NCBI GenBank assembly: GCA_949752745.1
Contig: OX457026.1
Span: 23,873,308 to 23,937,307, forward strand
From: Protula sp. h YS-2021
Taxonomy: Eukaryota > Annelida > Polychaeta > Sabellida > Serpulidae
Direction: 5' to 3'
DNA length: 64,000 nucleotides
Below, in pieces: positions 35,165 to 43,702 of this stretch. The notes beneath the pieces are model-generated. The model did not search any database and was not told the origin of the DNA. It saw only the letters and a list, made by a program, of their open reading frames with translations. The position numbers and the translations under genes were made by a program. The stretch's first letter is position 1. The number at the start of each line of letters is the position of its first letter.

Positions 35165-35260
35165 CTGTTGCTATGTTTACTATGCCTGTCAACCAACCGA
35201 CCAATCAGCGTCGGTGCGGTTCCTGTCATGTGATCGAACCATTCCAAAACTTATCGGGAT
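35165..35260. repeat. left copy of an inverted ~97-bp repeat flanking the DIRS-like complex
   Basis: The reverse complement matches 51901-51998 at roughly 78% by eye (GATAAGTT..GGAATGGTTCG, CTGATTGGTC-GTTGG-TGACA, TAAACATA-CAA). It contains ACCAATCAG, a CCAAT box on this strand, and CATGTG. A short ATG frame with donor follows (MTDQNQ|gtaaat near 35304), which could be a leader. DIRS-1-type elements carry inverted termini, so this is a candidate left end. Confidence 0.6.
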
Positions 35261-36240
35261 CGGAACAACAGGAGATTTTTCTCTGGTGAAATTTATGTTA
35301 AAATGACGGATCAAAATCAAGGTAAATACATACTTTATGAATCTAATTTATATTGTATATTTTCTCTAGACATACTTTAAGTGTTTTCTTGCTACGTGTA
35401 CGCTTTGAACGGTTTTGCTGACTGCTGATTTCTACTCGTGATAGATGTGAGTTTTTGTCAGACTGGCTTTAGTTCGGTAAATACTTCCTTGCCATCAGAA
35501 CGTAGTGTAGGTTGTGTGTAATTGACAGTGAGGTGGCTTCTGGGTGATTGTCTCAGTTTCCATTTCGAGGGTTTCCCTCATGGTCAATAAACAGTTTGCA
35601 CTGAGTAGCAAATAGGAAAGTTTTAACTTTCCACCGTCCTTCTTCCTTTTGTCAGCAACAGGGCATTGTAGGGTGGTCGGACACGCAGTTATCACGGGTT
35701 TGGGAAGTCTCGTCTTCCATTTCCTCGATACTGCGACAACTCTACCTCTTGTTGCTGATCACGGTACGGAGTAGTGTAGCCGCTTCTTTCCAAATATGAC
35801 TCGGTGAAGAATCGATCATGTGGTCGTCACAGTGGCGTCGCACCTGTAGCAGGTACGACAACTCGGCACTGTGACGAATCGTCGCAACACCAATATGGTG
35901 AAAGCATCGATCACATGTCATGGTACGGGGTCAGCATTAGGTCAGCATTATGTTGTTTCCCCTTGCAGTCTACTGCAGTTTCCCCTTGCAGTTGCAGTGT
36001 CGGATACAACACAGGACGTTGTTTGCGGCTACTTGTTGTTGTTTTCCAGTCGTTTCTGCAGCGACCCGCTGTGCTCACGGATCGTGTTTGCAGCGACTCG
36101 CTGTGCTTACGGGTTGATTTTGCAACGACTCAGTCACGTGATACACGATGCTGTGACAGTTTAATGGTGTATATGAATGTTTATCGTTTTTTATCATTAA
36201 TATATCCTGTTTTACAGATTTTTATCAGCGACTACCATAT
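35261..36240 (+). mobile_element. 5' part of the DIRS-like element, non-coding
   Basis: Less AT-rich than the surroundings. The phrase GGCACTGTGACG (about 35862) returns at about 51413. GTGAGGTGGCTTCTGGGTG (about 35528) has a relative near 48640 (GAGAGGTGACTTCTGAGTG). Overlapping ORFs at 35804-36250 have no domain; they likely belong to the leader. Confidence 0.5.
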
Positions 36241-36486
36241 ATTTACTTGATTGTTTTGCTTATAGATTCGCTAACAATCCCGGAATCCTGTGCTCACATC
36301 AAGCGTACTGGTTACCCGCATTCACGATGCACTACCTGTATGCTTCGCTGGGGCATTCAGCCGTGCTCGTTGGATAATCGTTGGGATCAGTGTGCGCATT
36401 TGGATGAGTCCATTTTCTCGTTTATGCTGCAGCAGCAAAAGTCTGCCAGGGTCCGTGCTAGAAGGCGATAAGTCTTCTGCAACGAT
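36241..36486 (+). pseudogene. DIRS-like gag, N-terminal fragment, cut by an insertion
   Basis: The frame encodes HSRCTTCMLRWGIQPCSLDN followed by RWDQCAHLDESIF and a Lys/Arg-rich tail (KSARVRARRR). A C-x2-C...PCS-x-D-x-R-x-D-x-C arrangement with a basic tail is typical of DIRS-order gag N-termini. The reading frame ends just before the terminal inverted repeat that starts at 36487; gag-like coding resumes after 43702. Confidence 0.6.
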
Positions 36487-36539
36487 AGTAGGGGATACAC
36501 GAGAGATCTGGGCGCTGATCCTCCCTCCCCCTCTTCCCC

Positions 36540-37040
36540 GTCTTGGGAAAATTTAGTGATTTTTGCATATATATCCGTATCATACGATTCTGAGTAACTT
36601 TCATTTTTTGACAACCCTACCCGCACCCCAGCGTAGGAAAATTTTGTGATTTTTGCATATTTATCAGTTTCAGACGATTCTGCGCAACTTTCATTTTTTC
36701 CCCTCTTCATCATCACCCCACCGCGGGAAAATATTTTGATTTTTGCATATTTATCGGTTTCAGACGATTCTGAGCAATTTTCATTTTCGCCCCTCCTCAG
36801 CACCACCCCACCATGGGAAAAGTATTTGATTTTTGCATATTTATCCGTTTCAAACGATTCATTTTTGACCCCCACCAAACCCCACCTTGGAAATTTTATA
36901 TTTCTGCATATTTACCCGTTTCAGACAATTCTGAGCAACTTTCACTTTTTGACCCGTCCCCCCCCCCCCCCACCGTAGGAAAATGTTTTGATTTTTGCAT
37001 ATTCATCCGTTTCAGACAATTCTGAACATTTTTGATTTTT
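36540..37040. repeat. ~87-bp tandem repeat in the left terminal inverted repeat
   Basis: Six units of GGGAAAAT-TTTTGATTTTTGCA, TATTTATCCGTTTCAGACGA, TTCTGAGCAACTTTCATTTT, then a C-rich spacer with CACCCCACC. The right arm (43470-43660) has only two units, in inverse orientation. Because 87 is divisible by 3, the unit reads open for 29 codons per copy (FAYLSVSDDSE), which explains the ORFs here. Confidence 0.85.
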
Positions 37041-37049
37041 TGACGCCCT

Positions 37050-37220
37050 CTCCTCTGATTCATGTGCAGGCATATGATAGTCATGTCAGCCATTTCTCAT
37101 GTATGCAGCCCTAATATGCAATATGGATTAAGAAAAGAAGGTGCTTCGCTTGTCTGCTTATTTCCGGTAATAGAAATTTACCGACAGTCTTGTTGTTTTG
37201 AAACTCTTGTCACAAGGTAA
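37050..37220 (+). repeat. direct repeat inside the Polinton-like element, copy 1
   Basis: CTCATGTATGCAGCCCTAAT, GCTTCGCTTGTCTGCTTATT, TAGAAATTTACCGACAGTCT: the same block recurs at about 38050-38210 and, inverted, at about 43310-43420. It is the inner portion of the terminal repeat, and was duplicated once on the left side. Confidence 0.75.
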
Positions 37221-38049
37221 AGAAGAAAAAAGAATAAAAGGAAATCGACATTTTTCAAGAAATTCAGTATCACTTGGTAGTGCAGGAGTTCGTTTGTCAC
37301 CCACTTAAAACATTCAACAACATTCATATATCAGTCATACAACTACGACAGCTTGTTGCATTCGTTTATATCAGCTGGTGGCTCTGTTAAAACGCCGTAG
37401 GCGTTTTTTTTTAGTTAAAGATAATTCTGTGTTCCTGCACTCTGTAGTGTTTGCAATGAAAATGAAGTATGTGGTCAAAACTGCACAGTCTGGATAGGTG
37501 GAACAGTACTGTCTGCAACAGGCGCATCGTGTACACAGTACGTGCGGGCATCGTGTACCCTGTCTTCTTTCAGCCAACACTCATATTGTCTACATGTGGA
37601 GTTGTAGGTATTTGCGTAGTATATGACCCAGAGCCAATACTAACCTTCTTACCTTGAAGGTTGACCACTCTACAGGCATAGATTGAAGCGTGTAGCTCGC
37701 TCAAAGTGCACGTGTTCAATCGCCTCCAACCGCCATCCTTGTGTAATATGATTTATCCATATTTATCCGTTTGAGAGAATTCTGAGCAACCAAAAATAAC
37801 TCTAGACATATATGAACAGTGTAGGTGCATGTTAATATGAGACATGTGCCAATATTACCAACTGTCGACATGTGATGTTTAGTCATATTAATCATTTGCT
37901 TGGACAACTAGACCTGAATCAGGCTCACATGAGTGCAGGCGTAATATGTAATGGGTTTTTCCACCGACTGATTCCCCCCATCGTGGGAAAAAATTTTGAT
38001 TCATGCGTATTTATATGATATTTAGACATATCATTTGCCCTCTCATGAT
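37221..38049. other. left interior of the Polinton-like element, no gene recognised
   Basis: Small ORFs on both strands near 37371-37657 overlap and lack domains. A decayed 87-bp-type word (TATTTATCCGTTTGAGAGAA) lies near 37760 and another (CGTGGGAAAAAATTTTGATT) near 37982, so this segment derives from duplicated terminal-repeat sequence. Confidence 0.5.
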
Positions 38050-38210
38050 ACATTAACTAGACTTGGATCACATGAGTGCAGCCGTAATATGTAATATGTA
38101 TGTGAACAATCTGTTTTTTTAAACAGAGTTACTTCGCTTGTCTGCTCATTTTCGGTAATAGAAATTTACCGACAGTCTGGTTGTTTGAAAACTTTTACCA
38201 CAGGGGCAAA
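38050..38210 (+). repeat. direct repeat inside the Polinton-like element, copy 2
   Basis: Second copy of the 37050-37220 block (GTGCAGCCGTAATATGTAAT, CTTCGCTTGTCTGCTCATTT, AGAAATTTACCGACAGTCTG). Confidence 0.75.
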
Positions 38211-38297
38211 GAATTTTAATAATTTCCATTAAATTTCCATTGCCGCCGCACAGACGTTGATATGTGCCAACTTCTACTGCGGTTTCCAGGTGGTTGT

Positions 38298-38381
38298 ATG
38301 GCTTCCAACTTTGCTGAGTATGAACATAAATATGCCATTATCCCTGAAACAGCCTTAGGTGAGACCTCATCAGCTTGTTGA
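38298..38381 (+). pseudogene. short open frame, possible N-terminus of element cargo protein
   Basis: ATG frame of 27 codons (MASNFAEYEHKYAIIPETAL...) ending at TGA, directly before the triplet-repeat tract. It may be the start of a protein cut by expansion of that tract. No domain can be assigned. Confidence 0.3.
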
Positions 38382-38399
38382 AAATATTCATCAGGACTG

Positions 38400-38875
38400 G
38401 TGACGGCATGCCATTGTTATCATTGTTGCTGCTATTGTTGTCGTTGCCATTGTTGTTGTTGTTGTTGTTGCTGTTATTATTGTTACCATTGTTGTAGTTG
38501 TTGTTGCCATTGTTGTGGTTGTTGTTGCCATTGTTGCTGTTGTCATTGTTTTTGCCATTGTTGTTGTCATTGTGTTGTTGTTGCCTTTGTTGTTGCTGTT
38601 GTTAGCATTGTTGTTGTTGTTGCCATTGATGTTGTTGTTTCCATTGTTATTGCTGTAGCTACCATTGTTGTTGTTGGCATTGTTGTAGTTGCTACTATTT
38701 TTTGTTTTTCTTGCCATTGTTGTCGTTATTGTTGTTGTTGCCATTGTTATTGTTGTCGTCATTGTTGTTATTGTTGTTGCCATTGTTGTTGTCATTGTAT
38801 TGTTGTTGCCATTGTTGTTGCTGTTGCTATCATTGTTGTTGTTGTTGCCATTGTTGTTGTTATTATTAACATCAT
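38400..38875. repeat. GTT/ATT-rich triplet repeat tract (~475 bp)
   Basis: Interrupted GTT, GCC-ATT, GTC and ATT triplets with the recurring words CCATTGTTGTTG and TGTTGTTGCCATTG. All frames are open over long distances only because the tract lacks stops. Located inside the Polinton-like element. Confidence 0.9.
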
Positions 38876-39029
38876 ATATTTATATTCAAAGACTTTTTTA
38901 TCATTTGAAAAGTTGATGTGGAATCGAAACGATGTATGAATGCAACATTTGCTGGAAATCTGACGACTGGCCACAAAGTCTTAAAAGCATTTTAAGCAAG
39001 CACACATTTCAGAAGTAAATGGAGAATGG

Positions 39030-39653
39030 GAGATAGATATGGAAAACCCCATAAAAACGCCTTTTACGGAAATTTTAGATGAGTCTTCTGTTTAAAATCA
39101 AAGAGTCAAATTGGCTGAAATTAATGCACATGCTTGTACAGAATGTGGTGCGTTATATAACAGCGAAGAAACTTTATCCACGCATATGAAGCGTGTGGCG
39201 ACGGTGACGGTGTCTTAGCAGTTCTGACAGTGAGTCAGATATGGGCTCTGTTTGGTATGATATGTTTTAAGAAGTATATGTTGACCATGATGACAAATTT
39301 CAAGAAAAGGTTTTAGAATGTTAAGAACAATTGCTTGAAGATGCGCGTGAAAGAGCAAGTGATGATCTGCGATCCGTTTATAAACTTCGACTAAAACAAC
39401 TGCTTATGAGGCTGTTCAACTGTACCCAACGTCTAGAACAAAGCAAACATTATCAAGACATTTTAGAAGACTTTAATTATTTTGTTGATGAAAAACATTA
39501 TGAGTATTCAAAGCACTAAAGGCGCTAAAGGCGGCTGTAAGGAAAACAATGCATTCTTTGAAGAGCTTCTAGATAAGGAGGGGGCAGATGGCAGCAGCGA
39601 CGAAAAAAGTGATATGAACAGTGAGGTGGAACAGTGTGAAATGAAGAACACTT
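39030..39653 (+). pseudogene. C2H2 zinc-finger protein gene of the element, broken
   Basis: ATG near 39038 opens ENPIKTPFTEILDESS; a stop follows. Downstream, AHACTECGALYNSEETLSTH is one C2H2 finger (C-x2-C-x12-H-x3). Further on, 39331-39519 encodes a helical stretch (LLEDARERASDDLRSVYKLR). After a frameshift an acidic tail (DKEGADGSSDEKSDMN) ends at TGA near 39651-39653. The parts lie in different frames, so the gene is inactive. From memory, many multi-copy uncharacterised invertebrate proteins share this layout: one finger, a helical region, an acidic end. Function unknown; DNA binding inferred. Confidence 0.5.
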
Positions 39654-39812
39654 GACTTATTTGACCAAACCTCGTAATATTGTTATTGATTTAGGCGTTG
39701 CCTTCAAAGTGTATCAATAAAACTATTAAATTTATGTCTTGTATTTTTGTGTTTAGACAGAGTTTCAACGTTCTTCACATGTGAAATCGTAAGAAGCTAA
39801 GGTCCCTGGCGC

Positions 39813-39818
39813 GGTGTT
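39813..39818. repeat. 6-bp target-site duplication GGTGTT (left)
   Basis: GGTGTT directly precedes the AG terminus of the nested element and is repeated exactly at 42126-42131 after its CT terminus. Confidence 0.85.
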
Positions 39819-39844
39819 AGTAGTAGGGAAATGAGAGTTCTGGA

Positions 39845-39948
39845 CCAGGAAGTGACGTCATCAGACCCCCCTCCCCCTACCCCTACCCCCACCCCCCACC
39901 CCTACCCCCCTACCCCCCTACCCCCTAACCCCCCTACCCCCCAGGGCT
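39845..39948. repeat. C-rich (CCCCCTA)n-like tract in the left arm
   Basis: Runs of C4-C6 separated by TA or T (CCCCCTACCCCCCTACCCC) for ~100 bases. The mirror tract in the right arm (42040-42077) is only ~35 bases. The G strand could form quadruplexes. It resembles but is not the telomere repeat. Confidence 0.85.
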
Positions 39949-40426
39949 AAGAAAATTTTGCGATTTCAGCATAGTTATATGTTTCAGACGATTCTGAACA
40001 ACTTCGGTTTTGAGGACCCCCCCCCCTCTTACTTAAAATTGCGATAACTTTCAGTTTTGATTCAGTTTTATGTAAACTTTTGTTATAAAGTAATCATAGG
40101 CTAGTTGCGCAGCTGACTGTATGCATATTTGTAGCATGCCGCCATTTCAACTTAAAACTGGGATAACTTTTGTTATACTTGACCGATTTGTATCAAAATT
40201 TCGCTGTTTGATTCAGTTTTCTATCTAGTTTTGACATAGTCATGGGCTATTTGCACAGCTGGCTGTATGCATATTTATAGCATGTAGCCATTTTAACTTA
40301 AAAGTGAGATAACTTTCGTTATACTTGACCGATTTACATGAAAATTTTCCCATTTTGTTCAGTTATTTCTTGTGTTATTTCGCGGATGAATACCATTTTG
40401 GCTTGACCGCTAGATGTCTCTGCTGT

Positions 40427-41282
40427 GCAGCTCTACAACTGTTTGTGAGACATTCTGCTGAGTCAGCAATTTTAACGAGTTTGAACAAGTTACACATCAT
40501 ATTTTCATTGCATCGAAGTAGTATAAAAGCAAACCTTTTTGTTCTGCTTGGAAAAACTTGGACAAACTTTTAGTTTTTGGTTTTTATGACTCTATGACAT
40601 TATGTGACAACATGTGACTGTGACATTATGTAATCTATGACATTATGTGACTCTCTGTGACTTTTTTTAAACATAATAGCCATATTTCTATGTCTATTTT
40701 CACTATTATTATTATGCTAATATTTAATTAGTCATATTTCAATGGTTTTATTACAATAACCACACGCACACACAGCATAGGAATAAGTACATGAAAGGTC
40801 TCAGAGTGTGGGGAAACCGATCAATAAATTTCAGAGTGCACTCGTTCAGAGCGTGGGAACGATCAATAATTTGAGAAGGAATGGGATTTTCCCTACGTTA
40901 AGTCCAATGTTATGTTTTATGTTATAGTAGTTGGAAAATGGTGCAAACTTTAGCAAATGTAGTTTTTGACAACATATGATATATAAAATAAGTTTTAGCA
41001 TTTTACCATGGTACTTATTCAAATATTCTAAAGTTATAGTGGTGCAGAAATGGTGGTTCTAGACCAACTTTAACAAATTTAGTTTTTCACGTTTCAAACA
41101 ATTCTACCACTTGGTTGGTGGGTTGATTGTTGGAAAATGGGAAGTGAAAATGTGGATAGTTATGTAGGAAAACTGCGCCCATTCAAACATGTGTTCGAAT
41201 GGCAAGCCCATTTAAAAGACGTGTTCGAATGGCAAGCCCATTCAAAACACGTGTTCGAATAATTTTTGGAAGATATTAGGTC
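40427..41282. other. spacer of the nested element, no gene
   Basis: AT-rich. Short repeats of CATTATGTGAC/CTATGACATTATG near 40590-40660, and ATGGCAAGCCCATT-AAA-ACGTGTTCGA twice near 41187-41255. Confidence 0.5.
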
Positions 41283-41573
41283 GTGGTATTGTTCAACAAA
41301 TTGTTCAACATGTTCAACATGTTCAACATGTTGTTGTTCAACATGCTCAACATGTTCAAAATGTTGTTGTTCAACATGTTCAACATGTTGTTGTTCAACA
41401 TGCTCAACATGTTCAACATGTTGTTGTTCAACATGTTCAACATGTTGTTGTTCAACATGTTCAACATGTTCAACATGTTGTTGTTCAACGTGTTCAACAT
41501 GTTCAACATATTGTTGTTCAACATGTTCAACATGTTGTTGTTCAACATGTTCAACATGTTGTTGTTCAACATG
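41283..41573. repeat. palindromic-word minisatellite (CAACATGTTG)
   Basis: About 290 bases built of TTCAACATG and TTGTTG in alternating numbers. The decamer CAACATGTTG is its own reverse complement, so the array reads alike on both strands and keeps frames open on both (Cys-Ser-Thr, Phe-Asn-Met, Leu-Asn-Asn-Asn-Met). The ORFs here are artefacts of the repeat. Confidence 0.9.
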
Positions 41574-42125
41574 ACAGCAGAGACATCTAGCGGTCAAGCC
41601 AAAATGGTATTCATCCGCGAAATAATACAAGAAATAACTGAACAAAATGGGGAAATTTTCATGTAATTCGGTCAAGTATAACGAAAGTTATCTCACTTTT
41701 AAGTTAAAATGGCTACATGCTATAAATATGCATACAGCCAGCTGTGCAAATAGCCCATGACTATGTCAAAACTAGATAGAAAACTGAATCAAACAGCGAA
41801 ATTTTGATACAAATCGGTCAAGTATAACAAAAGTTATCCCAGTTTTAAGTTGAAATGGCGGCATGCTACAAATATGCATACAGTCAGCTGTGCAACTAGC
41901 CTATGATTACTTTATAACAAAAGTTTATGTAAATGTGAATCAAACAGTGAAATTTTGATACAAATCGGTCAACTATTACGAAAGTTGTTCAGAATCGTCT
42001 GAAACATATAACTATGCTGAAATCGCAAAATTTTCTTAGCCCTGGGGGGGTGGGAAGGGGGGGTAGGGGGAGGGGGGTTCTGATGACGTCACTTCCTGGT
42101 CCAGAACTCTCATTTCCCTACTACT

Positions 42126-42131
42126 GGTGTT
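42126..42131. repeat. 6-bp target-site duplication GGTGTT (right)
   Basis: Exact repeat of 39813-39818, directly after the CT terminus of the nested element. Confidence 0.85.
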
Positions 42132-42302
42132 AATTCATCTGTAAACCTTTCATTTTCATTTTTCCATTCTTATGGACGGTTCCTGGCGAGTTGTTAATTC
42201 ACCGTAAACCATATATCATACACCATATATTATGTATTATAACTGAGTTTTGTATTATTATGCATCACAGTATTGTTTGAAAAAATAATGGTTTGAAAAG
42301 CA

Positions 42303-42587
42303 TCATATACGTTTGTTTAATTTTATTGAAAAAAATGTTTCAAATACATATAGCATATTAGTCCACTCACAAGAACTTAAATTGATATAAGTATCATAAA
42401 TGTTATCAACCCGTTTGTAGGTGTTATGAAAAATAACAGAACATTGATCCAATCCAATAGCTTTTACATCAACATGGTTTAATAATGTCAATTCAATTAA
42501 ACCTTTCAGAGTCTTCATCATAGTCAACATATTAGGCTTAAAGTCAATTTTATTTGAACCACGTATCAATTCTACATTGTGTATCAA
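42303..42587 (-). CDS. element cargo ORF with a PC4-like C-terminal strand-helix
   Basis: A 94-residue frame, perhaps longer upstream because an in-frame stop lies just before it and coding-like sequence (LSPNHLDELTIRYFS) continues beyond. The C-terminal part YINLSSCEWTNMLYVFETFF resembles the end of the PC4/p15 fold (ISLS-x2-QW-x-L-x2-I), where a strand is followed by the dimer helix. It sits 138 bases downstream of the other PC4-like frame on the same strand, inside the Polinton-like element. A single-stranded-DNA-binding role is only an inference. Confidence 0.45.
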   Translation of the reverse strand: MIHNVELIRGSNKIDFKPNMLTMMKTLKGLIELTLLNHVDVKAIGLDQCSVIFHNTYKRVDNIYDTYINLSSCEWTNMLYVFETFFSIKLNKRI

Positions 42588-42725
42588 GGCTTGATCTTAA
42601 GGAGATAGGATAGTGTAAGTTGAAAAATAACGGATCGTCAGTTCATCCAAATGATTTGGAGATAGTTGCACGTTTTAATTCATGATAGTAAATGAGTTCT
42701 ACCGAACCATCTTCTAACTGTCACT

Positions 42726-43142
42726 TCATTTATACACATCTATCTGCTGAAGCACGAGATCCACTGACGTCATTTGCTTCTTTAGCATCTGCCAATCTTT
42801 GAATGATAACAAATGTCCCTTCTTGGTAGAATATAACCTCCCAGATGCATTCATATATTCCGTTACTTGCTGTTGATATTTCAGCAATTTAATATATGTT
42901 TCTCCATTAATGGGTATCATAACCGGTAAATCGTCTACATTCATCCTCTTCATGGGATTTGTAGCGGTAACTTTACGCTTAGGTTCTCGCTTGACTTTAG
43001 GCTCTGCCTTAAACTCCATTTTTTGGTTTTTAACACGGCGGCATGGTAGCTGGTAAATCATCTTTTTTATCTTTCTAAACTGTCGTCGCCTTTGAAACTG
43101 TTGTAGTGGTAGTGACTCCAACTCAGACTTTGCCATCGGCAT
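42726..43142 (-). CDS. PC4-like (p15 coactivator / ssDNA-binding fold) protein of the element
   Basis: 138 residues. Residues ~15-65 are very basic (QRRRQFRKIKK, KAEPKVKREPKRKV). Residues ~75-135 fit the PC4 domain: VMIPINGETYIKLLKYQ, then YMNASGRLYSTKKGHLLSF and DWQMLKKQM--VDLVLQQI. Cellular PC4 has the same turn (G-x-L-x-x-x-KKG-x-x-LS-x-x-x-W-x-x-L). PC4 proteins bind single-stranded DNA as dimers. An intact frame in an otherwise decayed element is notable. The start is the first in-frame ATG; a later Met would still keep the domain. Confidence 0.6.
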   Translation of the reverse strand: MPMAKSELESLPLQQFQRRRQFRKIKKMIYQLPCRRVKNQKMEFKAEPKVKREPKRKVTATNPMKRMNVDDLPVMIPINGETYIKLLKYQQQVTEYMNASGRLYSTKKGHLLSFKDWQMLKKQMTSVDLVLQQIDVYK

Positions 43143-43702
43143 TGCCTTAGACTATGCTGTAGGCATTGTCTCTGGCTTTGCTATAGACTTTTCTGTTTAC
43201 ATCGCCATAGATGGTAGTTTGTTCACTCACTGCAGACATGTTCACTCTTCAATTTTTGATACAGAATGATTCTTATGTCTGAGCATTTTATGCTCTATCA
43301 GTCGTTCTATAAATTTCTATTACCGGAAAAGAGCAGACAAGCGAAGCACCCCTTTTTTATCCATATTACATATTACGGCTGCACACATGCGAGCCTGATT
43401 CAAGTTTAATTATTCTATCGTGGGATGAGAAATGATTGATATGACTAAGCATCATATGCCTGCACATGAGGGGGTCAAAATATGAAAGTTGCTTAGAATT
43501 GTCTGAAACGGATAAATATGCAAAAAAGCAAACATTTTCCCACTGTGGGGTTGGGGTGGGGGGTCAAAAAATTAATGTTGCTCACAATCGTCTGAAAATA
43601 TGCATAAAATAAATATGCAAAAATCACAAAATTTTCCCACGACGAGGGGGGGGGGGGTAGGGGAGGGGGATAGGTGGCCAGTTCTCTCGTTTATCCTCTA
43701 CT

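Larger units (their letters stand above)
39819..42125. mobile_element. 2.3-kb nested Polinton-type MITE with ~0.6-kb terminal inverted repeats
   Basis: The left arm 39819-40426 and right arm 41574-42125 are inverted copies, near-identical except for a C-rich tract. Both begin AGTAGTAGGGAAATGAGAGT, then TCTGGACCAGGAAGTGACGT, and end at CTAGATGTCTCTGCTGT. A perfect 6-bp duplication GGTGTT flanks the element. The terminus resembles that of the surrounding 7.2-kb element (AGTAGGGGATACACGAGAGA), and both have C-rich, GTTTCAGACGATTCTGA words inside, so they are relatives. Each arm holds three ~130-bp subrepeats (ATACTTGACCGATTT, CAGCTG-CTGTATGCATATTT). The spacer lacks genes: a MITE-like derivative. 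Confidence 0.9.
36487..43702. mobile_element. 7.2-kb Polinton/Maverick-like non-autonomous element inserted in DIRS-like gag
   Basis: The left end AGTAGGGGATACACGAGAGA and the right end, reversed (AGTAGAGGATAAACGAGAGA), match at 22 of 25 outer positions; ends are AG...CT. The arms continue inward: GGGAAAATTT-GTGATTTTTGC units, then CATATGAT, CAGCC-TAATATG-AATATGG, GCTTCGCTTGTCTGCT and CGGTAATAGAAATTTA. Homology spans about 36487-37200 on the left and 43290-43702 on the right; the difference is mostly the number of 87-bp tandem units. Flanking hexamers AACGAT and ATCCAT agree at only 4 of 6, so the target duplication is decayed or uncertain. Cargo: PC4-like frames (-), a C2H2 gene fragment (+) and a nested relative. 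No DNA polymerase, integrase, ATPase, protease or capsid gene is seen. This is an old copy of a virus-like element, described only. Confidence 0.7.

Noticed and set aside
35300..35330. First exon of a host gene (MTDQNQ then gtaaat)
   Set aside because: Only six codons, no downstream partner exon, and it follows the inverted repeat flanking the DIRS-like complex; kept as a possible leader only.
36643..36978. Repeat protein with FAYLSVSDDSE units
   Set aside because: Open only because the 87-bp DNA repeat is a multiple of three; it is part of a transposon terminal repeat.
38400..38939. 179-codon Cys/His-rich ORF and overlapping frames on both strands
   Set aside because: They arise from the GTT/ATT triplet tract, which lacks stops; no domain and no start context.
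39845..39948. Interstitial telomere
   Set aside because: Units are C4-C6 with TA or T and irregular, not (CCCTAA)n; confined to a transposon arm.
41160..41675. ORFs of 98-171 codons with Cys-Ser-Thr, Phe-Asn-Met or His-Val-Glu repeats
   Set aside because: Products of the palindromic CAACATGTTG minisatellite read in several frames on both strands.
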